Assembly (NCBI GenBank): GCA_947371645.1
Contig: CANBQJ010000188.1
Span: 1 to 7,161, forward strand
DNA length: 7,161 nt
DNA from: Burkholderiales bacterium
Lineage (GTDB): Bacteria; Pseudomonadota; Gammaproteobacteria; Burkholderiales; Burkholderiaceae
Direction of reading: 5' to 3'
Shown: positions 1 to 7,161 of the stretch, piece by piece
How positions within the stretch are numbered: the stretch's first letter is position 1
Layout of the letters: the number at the start of each line of letters is the position of its first letter
Made by a program: the position numbers and the translations under genes
The notes under the pieces: generated by a model
The model's database searches: none
What the model was told of the DNA's origin: nothing
Seen by the model: only the letters and a program-made list of their open reading frames with translations

Positions 1-1053
1 GTGGCCAATTGCCTGGGTGGCCTGGCGGCGCTGAACTACGGCGTGATCCGTGGCGTGGTCGACCCGGTGGGTTGCGCCTGGCTGACCTACACGGCCCTGG
101 CCACCATCATCGGCATCACCCTCTTGCTGCGCACGGGCTTGAACCGGCATGTCGCCGACCCGTCGCTGGTCACCCAGCACATCGTCTTTGCAGAGGTCTT
201 CCTGGCCTGGGGCTACCACCTGGGCGGCCCCTGCCGCACGGTGGGCATGATGCTGCTCTTCGTGGTGCTGTTTGCCAACTTCTTCGCCAGCACGACCAAG
301 GTGGTGCTGACCACCAGCGTCGCCGCGGCGCTCAGCTTTGGCGCGGTGATGGCGCGCGTCGCCTGGGAAGAGCGCGACCTGCCCAACGGACCGCAGGTTC
401 AGCTGGTCAATTTCTGCGTGCTGCTGGTCGTGCTGACCAGCCTGTACCTGCTGGTGCAGCACCTCATCCACATCCGCGCGACCTCGTCACAGCGCAAGCG
501 GGAGCTGGTCGCGGCCATGGCCCGCATCCAGGAGCTGGCCACACGCGACGAACTCACGCAGCTCTTCAACCGCCGGCACATGCAAGGGCTGCTGGACGCC
601 GAGCAGGCCCGCTGCAGCCGCACCGGGCGGCCCTTCAGCATCGCCGTGCTGGACATCGACCACTTCAAGCGCGTCAACGACACGCATGGCCACGGCGCGG
701 GCGACCAGGCATTGAAGTCGGTCGCCGCCATCCTGACGGCCGGCATGCGGGAACTGGATGTGGTCGCGCGCTGGGGCGGGGAAGAGTTCCTGCTCCTGTT
801 CCCCGACACCGACTGCGACACCGCCAGCGTGGTGCTGCGCCGCGTGCTGAGGGACCTGGGCGGCGCTGTGGTGTGGGTCACCACGCCGCAGCTGCGCGTT
901 ACCTTCTCAGCGGGCGTGGCGCAGCTGGAGGCGGGCGAAGACACCGACCGCACGATCGAGCGTGCGGACGCGGCCCTGTACGAAGCCAAGCGCGCGGGGC
1001 GCAACCGCGTGTTGTGCGCGGGCCCGACGGCCGCGGGTGACCGCGTGGCGTGA
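1..1053 (+). CDS. Membrane-bound GGDEF diguanylate cyclase, 5' end cut by window
   Basis: The product makes the second messenger c-di-GMP from two GTP at the inner face of the cytoplasmic membrane. The visible part has 350 codons. Residues 1-156 are hydrophobic with about five membrane helices (roughly 22-43, 57-75, 81-97, 101-118, 135-156). A short linker (about 157-175) leads to a GGDEF domain (about 176-342). That domain shows DELTQLFNRR at 183-192, the metal-binding DIDHFK at 218-223, and the signature GGEEF at 259-263. RELD at 250-253 lies exactly five residues before the signature, which is the position of the RxxD product-inhibition site. The enzyme should therefore be active and feedback-inhibited. 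The frame opens on GTG at base 1 with no upstream sequence, and residues 1-20 look like part of another helix, so the true start is probably outside the window. The ligand of the membrane sensor region is unknown, and I cannot assign it to a named MASE family. The stop is TGA at 1051. Confidence 0.93.
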   Translation: MANCLGGLAALNYGVIRGVVDPVGCAWLTYTALATIIGITLLLRTGLNRHVADPSLVTQHIVFAEVFLAWGYHLGGPCRTVGMMLLFVVLFANFFASTTKVVLTTSVAAALSFGAVMARVAWEERDLPNGPQVQLVNFCVLLVVLTSLYLLVQHLIHIRATSSQRKRELVAAMARIQELATRDELTQLFNRRHMQGLLDAEQARCSRTGRPFSIAVLDIDHFKRVNDTHGHGAGDQALKSVAAILTAGMRELDVVARWGGEEFLLLFPDTDCDTASVVLRRVLRDLGGAVVWVTTPQLRVTFSAGVAQLEAGEDTDRTIERADAALYEAKRAGRNRVLCAGPTAAGDRVA

Positions 1054-1153
1054 CGGAATGCACGGCCGCCAGGGCCCTTGCACCAACTTGGCTCAATTCG
1101 GCGCGGGAGGCGTCGACATCCCCGAAAGCGCCACAGCGGCGCGCACCCCAAAA

Positions 1154-1159
1154 CAGGAG
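1154..1159 (+). promoter_or_regulatory. Ribosome binding site of the chemoreceptor gene
   Basis: The bases caggag end five bases before ATG 1165. This decides the start: the same frame also has an ATG at 1078, but that would add 29 Arg-rich residues before the first membrane helix and has no comparable Shine-Dalgarno sequence. No convincing sigma-28 or sigma-70 promoter was found in the 111 bp gap between the cyclase and this gene. Confidence 0.75.
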
Positions 1160-1164
1160 CCGCC

Positions 1165-2745
1165 ATGTTCGATGCGATGAAACTGAGCACCCGCCTTGCA
1201 GCCGGCTTCGGCCTGCTGCTCGTGCTGCTGGCCACGGTGGCCGGCATGGCCAGCTGGCAGATGCGCAGCCTGGCCGGCAACACCGACACCTTCTCGGGCG
1301 ACATCGTGCCTTCGCTGCAGGCGCAAAACACCATCGCGATGTCGCTGGCGGCCATCCGGCGCTGGGAGCTGCGCCACGTGCTGTCCGACAGCAGCACCGA
1401 GATGGACAAGATCGAAAGCGAAATCGCCAAGGAGCGCGACACCCTGGTGGGCGCCATCGGCCGTTTCGAGAAGGACCTGGTCTCCGACGACGAAGACAAG
1501 CGCCACCTGGAGGCCTCGCGCACGGCGATCAATGCCTACCTGGCGTCCATGGACGGGCTGCGCACGGCCTCCCGCAAAACCGTGAGCGACCCCAGCGCCA
1601 ACGCCGAGGCCAAGTCGATGCTGCTCGCCGGCTTGAACATCTACCAGGCTGCACAACGCGAAGTCGACGAATGGTGGCAGTACAACATCGTGCTCACAGA
1701 GCGCGCCAAGCATGATTCAGAGGGCACTTACGCCAGCGGCAAGCTCACGATGCTCGCGCTGGTCGTGGTGGCCTTCGCACTCGGCATCGCGGCCGCCTGG
1801 ATGATCACCCGCTCGGTGATGCGCCAGATCGGCGGCGAGCCGGACTACGCCAAGGCCGTGGTCAGCGAGATCGCCCAGGGCAACCTGGCCGTGCACGTGG
1901 CCCTGCGCCATGGCGACACCGACAGCGTGCTGGCCGCCATGAAGACCATGTGCGAGCGGCTGCGCGACGTCGTGGCCCAGGTGCGCAACAGCAGCGACAG
2001 CATCGCCACGGGCTCTGCCGAAATCGCCACCGGCAATGCCGACCTGAGCCAGCGCACGGAAGAACAGGCCAGCAACCTGCAGGAAACCGCCGCGTCGATG
2101 GAGCAGCTCTCCAGCACCGTCCAACACAATGCCGACACCACCCAACAGGCCAATGTGCTGGCCGCACAGGCCTCTGCGGCGGCGGTGAAGGGCGGCGAGA
2201 CCGTGAGTGCCGTGGTGGGCACCATGCAGGACATCGCCGCCTCGTCCAAGAAGATCGCCGACATCATCGGCGTGATCGATGGCATTGCCTTCCAGACCAA
2301 CATCCTGGCGCTGAACGCCGCCGTGGAAGCCGCCCGTGCCGGCGAGCAAGGCCGTGGCTTCGCCGTGGTGGCCAGCGAGGTGCGCAGCCTGGCCGGACGT
2401 TCGGCCGATGCGGCCAAAGAGATCAAGGCCCTGATTGGCGCCAGCGTGGACAAGGTGGAGCTGGGCGCACGCCAGGTCAACGAGGCCGGCGAGTCGATGG
2501 GCGAGATCGTGTCGCAGGTGCAGCGCGTGACGCACCTGATCAGCGAGATCTCCAACGCCACCACCGAGCAGACCTCGGGCATCAGCCAGGTGGGCGACGC
2601 GGTGGCCCAGCTGGACCAGGTGACGCAGCAAAACGCCGCGCTGGTGGAAGAAAGCGCGGCCGCGGCCGAGAGCCTGCGGCACCAAGCGGCACAGCTGACG
2701 CAGCTGGTGTCGGTGTTCAGGATCGGGCAGGGCAGCGCTGCCTGA
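1165..2745 (+). CDS. Methyl-accepting chemotaxis protein, Tsr-type signalling domain
   Basis: This is a 526-residue inner-membrane chemoreceptor that should control CheA through CheW. Order: membrane helix 1 (about 11-30), a periplasmic helical domain of about 160 residues compatible with the four-helix-bundle MCP sensor fold, membrane helix 2 (about 194-215), HAMP (about 216-268), then the cytoplasmic four-helix signalling domain. The hairpin tip is the conserved [20 protein letters not shown] with F376, N379, N384, E388 and R391. These correspond to Tsr F373, N376, N381, E385 and R388. Methylation-site equivalents are E300, E307, Q314 and E496, all at the same +3 offset from Tsr, so I see no indel between them and it is a 36-heptad (class I) receptor. 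It ends in RIGQGSAA and lacks the NWETF-type tail that tethers CheR/CheB in Tsr and Tar. The ligand is unknown. It follows the cyclase gene by 111 bp on the same strand, so co-transcription is possible but unproven. Confidence 0.96.
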   Translation: MFDAMKLSTRLAAGFGLLLVLLATVAGMASWQMRSLAGNTDTFSGDIVPSLQAQNTIAMSLAAIRRWELRHVLSDSSTEMDKIESEIAKERDTLVGAIGRFEKDLVSDDEDKRHLEASRTAINAYLASMDGLRTASRKTVSDPSANAEAKSMLLAGLNIYQAAQREVDEWWQYNIVLTERAKHDSEGTYASGKLTMLALVVVAFALGIAAAWMITRSVMRQIGGEPDYAKAVVSEIAQGNLAVHVALRHGDTDSVLAAMKTMCERLRDVVAQVRNSSDSIATGSAEIATGNADLSQRTEEQASNLQETAASMEQLSSTVQHNADTTQQANVLAAQASAAAVKGGETVSAVVGTMQDIAASSKKIADIIGVIDGIAFQTNILALNAAVEAARAGEQGRGFAVVASEVRSLAGRSADAAKEIKALIGASVDKVELGARQVNEAGESMGEIVSQVQRVTHLISEISNATTEQTSGISQVGDAVAQLDQVTQQNAALVEESAAAAESLRHQAAQLTQLVSVFRIGQGSAA

Positions 2746-2822
2746 GCCTGAAGCCAGATGGGCCGATGGGCTGGGTCTCTGACCCGACCACGTGCACAGA
2801 GGGCCGCGGCGCAACGGGCCGG

Positions 2823-3245
2823 TCAACGCCTCACACAGTCTTCCAGCCCCTGGTTGCCGCCCTGGTACTCGGGCTCGAAGTAGTAAAGGTGGAAGGACCA
2901 CTTCCCGCCCTTGGCCCGCGCCAAGGTCGCGATGCCGGTACCGAAGTCCTTGGACGCGGGGTCCGTGAGCCCGAAGTACATGGACAGGTGCCGGCCCTGA
3001 ACCGCGGCATAGCCCGCATAAGCGCCCAGTCCGGGCACTTCAGACGAGAGGGTGTAGGCGCCGTAGGTGCCAAAGCTCTGCGCCGGCACCAGCTTCAGCG
3101 TGACGACCCCGGCGTAGTCGCCATCGTGGCCGTCATGGCCCTTGCAGTCGTAGACGCCGCTGAAGTCGGTGCCGGTGAATGCCGGCCTGGCCTGAACCGA
3201 GGCGGCGGCGCACAAGGCCAGCGCAGATGCCCAGAATTTCAACAC
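2823..3245 (-). CDS. Small secreted protein of unknown function
   Basis: I do not recognise this family. The product has 140 residues. Residues 1-19 form a classic Sec signal peptide: Lys3, a hydrophobic core, and a VQA cleavage motif before Arg20. The mature protein of about 121 residues should therefore be periplasmic or exported. It is rich in Gly, Tyr and Asp. Near its start is YDCKGHDGHDGDYAG (32-46), and it ends EDCVRR. C34 and C137 are the only cysteines of the mature part and could form a disulfide joining the two ends. The His/Asp run at 37-43 could bind a metal, but that is only a guess. The start is GTG, supported by an AAGGGA ribosome site six bases upstream. It is the last gene of the minus-strand trio, 55 bp after the scramblase-like gene, and converges on the chemoreceptor gene with 77 bp between their stops. 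Its GC is about that of the flanks, unlike the two genes before it. Confidence 0.8.
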   Translation of the reverse strand: MLKFWASALALCAAASVQARPAFTGTDFSGVYDCKGHDGHDGDYAGVVTLKLVPAQSFGTYGAYTLSSEVPGLGAYAGYAAVQGRHLSMYFGLTDPASKDFGTGIATLARAKGGKWSFHLYYFEPEYQGGNQGLEDCVRR

Positions 3246-3251
3246 GCAGAG

Positions 3252-3257
3252 TCCCTT
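3252..3257 (-). promoter_or_regulatory. Ribosome binding site supporting a GTG start
   Basis: On the minus strand this reads AAGGGA, six bases before the GTG at 3245. There is no ATG near this position that would preserve the full signal peptide, so the ribosome site is the main support for the non-ATG start. Confidence 0.6.
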
Positions 3258-3300
3258 CGTTGCTTGGCTTCAGTTCTTTTCCTTGTCCACCGCGGCCGCC

Positions 3301-3888
3301 TCACTCCTTGAGCACCATGTCAATGCACATCACCGCCGCCATGATGAGGATGCGTGTGCTGTCAGAAGGCGCGACCGAGGGGCTGACGGACAGCATGTAG
3401 TTGTCGGCCGTGGTGAACAGCTCCTTGCCCAGGCCGGCCCACTTCTTGGTGACGCTGGCCAGTTCGGTGTTGCCCCGCACAAAGCGGAAGTCCCAGCTCG
3501 TCCATTTGCCTTTGAGCGTGCAGACGGCCGTGCCTTGCGCATCCAGCACGTCGAATTTGCCGCCGATCGAAAACAGCTTCTGCTTGAAGCGACCAACGGG
3601 CCGGTCGTTTTCGTCCAGCACTTCGACTTTGGACAGGAACAGCGAAATGCCCCGCTTGATGGACAGCACCTTGGCGCCTTCCGGGGTGCGGATTTCGATG
3701 TGGAAGGGCGTCATCCGCTTGTAGTCGGTGAAGCGGAAGATCTTGGCGAAGATGCCCAGGTTGGGCTCTCTGCATTCCAGGATCTTCTGACCCGAAGACG
3801 GCTCGAAAATGTCGTAGTTGTTCGAGGCCTTGAACAAGCCGACTTGTTCCTTGACGAAGAACTGGTTGCGCTGAAGCGATGCGTGCAT
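3301..3888 (-). CDS. Scramblase / LURP-one-related family protein
   Basis: The 195-residue product resembles the bacterial branch of the phospholipid scramblase / LURP-one-related (Tubby C-terminal-like) fold. Characteristic stretches are LQRNQFFVKEQVGLFKASNN near the start, the FRFTDYKRMTPFHIEIRTPEG block, KQKLFSIGGKFDVLD, KGKWTSWDFRF, TKKWAGLGKELF, and the hydrophobic C-terminal helix ILIMAAVMCIDMVLKE. In this fold a 12-stranded barrel encloses that last helix. There is no signal peptide, so the protein is probably cytosolic or membrane-peripheral. The bacterial members have no firmly established reaction: scrambling, lipid binding and an unrelated scaffold role all remain possible. The start ATG has AGGGAA only two bases upstream, a short spacing, and a CA repeat just beyond. 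It is the middle gene of the minus-strand trio, with a candidate promoter of its own in the 62 bp gap upstream. Its GC is lower than that of the flanking signalling genes. Confidence 0.82.
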   Translation of the reverse strand: MHASLQRNQFFVKEQVGLFKASNNYDIFEPSSGQKILECREPNLGIFAKIFRFTDYKRMTPFHIEIRTPEGAKVLSIKRGISLFLSKVEVLDENDRPVGRFKQKLFSIGGKFDVLDAQGTAVCTLKGKWTSWDFRFVRGNTELASVTKKWAGLGKELFTTADNYMLSVSPSVAPSDSTRILIMAAVMCIDMVLKE

Positions 3889-3895
3889 GGTTCCC

Positions 3896-3906
3896 TGTGT
3901 GTGTGT
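3896..3906. repeat. Short CA/TG dinucleotide tract
   Basis: The plus strand reads TG five and a half times. On the coding strand of the scramblase-like gene it is a CA tract directly abutting the ribosome site, within the likely 5' leader. It is short for a slipping repeat and lies outside the coding frame, so any effect would be on leader spacing or translation rather than on frame. Confidence 0.55.
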
Positions 3907-3920
3907 TTGGCGTGCTTGCC

Positions 3921-3949
3921 TTTATAGCCGCTGTCACAGGGCTTTTGAA
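3921..3949 (-). promoter_or_regulatory. Candidate sigma-70 promoter for the scramblase-like gene
   Basis: On the minus strand TTCAAA (3949-3944) and TATAAA (3926-3921) are separated by exactly 17 bases. They match the -35 consensus at 4 of 6 and the -10 consensus at 5 of 6. A start near 3914 would give a leader of about 25 bases. The site sits in the 62 bp gap after the SRPBCC gene and could let the last two genes be expressed without the first. This is found by eye only. Confidence 0.4.
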
Positions 3950-3950
3950 C

Positions 3951-4478
3951 TCAGCGCTCTGCCAGCGCCTTCAGATTGCCCAGCCCCTCTTCGTATTTCG
4001 CTCCCACCATTTTGTCCATGCTGAAAAACAAACCCATGAGTTTGGCCATGAAGGGGCTGGGGCCGTACATGGCCTGTGTCACCTTGGTGGCCTGGCCCTG
4101 GGGCTGAAGCAGGAAATCAACGGTGTTGTGGGCTTCAAATGGCGTGACGAAATCCAGCTTGATGCTGACCCGCGATGACGGGACGGCCTCGGTGATGGCC
4201 ATGCGACCCTGGCCGATGTCCTTGTTGCCGCGCCACTCGTAAATGGCACCTTGGCCTTGCGCCGCGCCGCTGTAAATGCGCTGGATCTGAGGGTCAATCT
4301 TTTCCCAGGGCGACCACGATTCCCATTGGTGGAAATTGTCAATGAGCGGGAATATCTGGTCCGGCGTGCGCTGGATGGTGATGGACCGCTCTACGCGGAA
4401 ACTGTCCGGACGCGTCAAAACAAAGATCAACACGCCTCCAATGAGAACAACAAGTGCCGTGGCGACAGTTTTGAGCAT
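3951..4478 (-). CDS. Membrane-anchored SRPBCC (polyketide cyclase/START-like) protein
   Basis: The 175-residue product starts with one hydrophobic helix (about 5-22, TVATALVVLIGGVLIFVL), which acts as a signal anchor or uncleaved signal. It is followed by an SRPBCC helix-grip domain (about 27-172). Family-type features are the opening strand FRVERSITIQRTPDQIFPLI, the DNFHQWESWSPWEK block (about 47-60), the Gly-rich YSGAAQGQGAIYEWRGN stretch, and a long C-terminal helix FMAKLMGLFFSMDKMVGAKY. SRPBCC proteins bind hydrophobic ligands in a deep cavity. The name polyketide cyclase is a database label and does not imply polyketide synthesis here. The ligand and exact role are unknown. The start ATG at 4478 has only a weak GGGA ribosome site about nine bases upstream. 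It is the first gene of the minus-strand trio and is divergent from the kinase gene across a 191 bp gap. Its GC is lower than that of the flanks. Confidence 0.85.
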   Translation of the reverse strand: MLKTVATALVVLIGGVLIFVLTRPDSFRVERSITIQRTPDQIFPLIDNFHQWESWSPWEKIDPQIQRIYSGAAQGQGAIYEWRGNKDIGQGRMAITEAVPSSRVSIKLDFVTPFEAHNTVDFLLQPQGQATKVTQAMYGPSPFMAKLMGLFFSMDKMVGAKYEEGLGNLKALAER

Positions 4479-4514
4479 GCTTTGTTCCCAAGGGGTTTTG
4501 ATCAGTTTGCGTCG

Positions 4515-4543
4515 AGGCTACATGAAGCCCTCACGAGGGTCAA
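4515..4543 (-). promoter_or_regulatory. Candidate sigma-70 promoter for the SRPBCC-led trio
   Basis: On the minus strand TTGACC (4543-4538, 5 of 6) and TAGCCT (4520-4515, 3 of 6) are 17 bases apart. This would give a leader of about 30 bases before the ATG at 4478. Between the two elements is a small inverted repeat, ccctc-ac-gaggg (4528-4539), that could be an operator half or chance. The -10 match is weak, so confidence is low. Confidence 0.3.
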
Positions 4544-4585
4544 CGCGGGACGCTCAGCCCCAGCCCAGTCAACACAAGCCCCAAT

Positions 4586-4599
4586 GCCGGCCCCCCGGC
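4586..4599. repeat. Perfect short inverted repeat in the divergent intergenic region
   Basis: The arms GCCGG and CCGGC flank a CCCC loop. The repeat lies about 70 bases before the kinase start, in the gap shared by the divergent genes. It has no T-run on either strand, so it does not look like an intrinsic terminator. It could be a regulator site or a leader hairpin, but five-base GC arms are common by chance in DNA this GC-rich. Confidence 0.3.
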
Positions 4600-4659
4600 A
4601 CCCCGGCTATGCTTGATCGCCCTGTCACAAGCAGTAACAAGGGCCGCGCCATACCAAAG

Positions 4660-4664
4660 AGGAG
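4660..4664 (+). promoter_or_regulatory. Ribosome binding site of the hybrid kinase gene
   Basis: AGGAG lies five bases before the ATG at 4670, within a purine-rich stretch (aaagaggagag). It fixes the start of the kinase. No good promoter was found between 4544 and 4659 on the plus strand; the best -10-like hexamer (TATGCT, 4608-4613) lacks a matching -35. Confidence 0.8.
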
Positions 4665-4669
4665 AGCAC

Positions 4670-7161
<2,492 letters not shown>

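Noticed and set aside
1093..1127. Possible sigma-28 promoter before the chemoreceptor (TCAATTCG ... CCCCGAAA)
   Set aside because: The spacing (19 bases) is far from the roughly 11 expected between the octamers, and both elements match the consensus poorly.
1078..1164. In-frame upstream ATG giving a 29-residue extension of the chemoreceptor
   Set aside because: The extension is Arg-rich, precedes a normal N-terminal membrane helix, and lacks a ribosome site; ATG 1165 has one.
399..1532. Minus-strand open frame of 377 codons opposite the cyclase and the start of the chemoreceptor
   Set aside because: Ser/Arg-rich antisense translation spanning two real genes and their gap; no motif and no credible start.
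2773..2785. gggtc-tct-gaccc hairpin between the convergent chemoreceptor and secreted-protein genes
   Set aside because: The stem is only five base pairs and there is no T-run on either side, so it cannot be called an intrinsic terminator.
1717..2901. Minus-strand open frame of 394 codons opposite the chemoreceptor
   Set aside because: Antisense shadow of a strongly conserved receptor; its His/Leu/Gly-rich translation matches no known fold.
3292..3299. GCGGCCGC palindrome
   Set aside because: An eight-base GC palindrome is unremarkable in a genome of this composition, and nothing around it suggests a site of function.
1950..3311. A plus-strand open frame of 453 codons overlapping the chemoreceptor and the secreted-protein gene
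   Set aside because: It is out of frame with the chemoreceptor, Arg/Gly/Gln-rich, and runs antisense through a gene with a clear signal peptide and ribosome site.

Overview
The window looks like a chromosomal segment from a GC-rich betaproteobacterium, most likely a member of Burkholderiales. The basis is the high GC of most genes, the Tsr-like chemoreceptor without a C-terminal pentapeptide, and the general style of the proteins. No marker gene pins the genus. The window holds six protein genes. The first is cut by the left edge and the last by the right edge. I see no RNA gene, insertion sequence, CRISPR array or phage gene.

Layout. (1) 1-1053, plus strand: the C-terminal 350 codons of a membrane-bound GGDEF diguanylate cyclase with an intact active site and an intact inhibitory I-site. 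(2) 1165-2745, plus strand: a complete methyl-accepting chemotaxis protein with a periplasmic four-helix-type sensor and a signalling domain colinear with E. coli Tsr. (3) 3951-4478, 3301-3888 and 2823-3245, minus strand, read in that order: an N-terminally anchored SRPBCC/START-like protein, a scramblase/LURP-one-related protein and a small secreted protein. They are spaced 62 and 55 bp apart and could form an operon. They converge on the chemoreceptor gene and diverge from the kinase gene. (4) 4670-7161, plus strand: a soluble hybrid histidine kinase, PAS-PAS-HisKA-HATPase-REC-REC, still open at the right edge.

Function. Three of the six genes are signal transduction proteins (c-di-GMP synthesis, chemotaxis, phosphorelay), so the region is best described as a sensory neighbourhood. 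The sequence does not prove that they share a pathway. The minus-strand trio is different in kind: two of its products belong to folds that bind lipids or hydrophobic ligands. Its first two genes and their spacers are clearly more AT-rich than the flanks (53-57% GC in three lines I counted, against 70-77% in flanking lines).

Nothing here amounts to a clearly new biological system. The most worthwhile leads are the scramblase-like/SRPBCC/secreted trio and its composition shift, the dual-receiver soluble kinase, and two candidate promoters on the minus strand.
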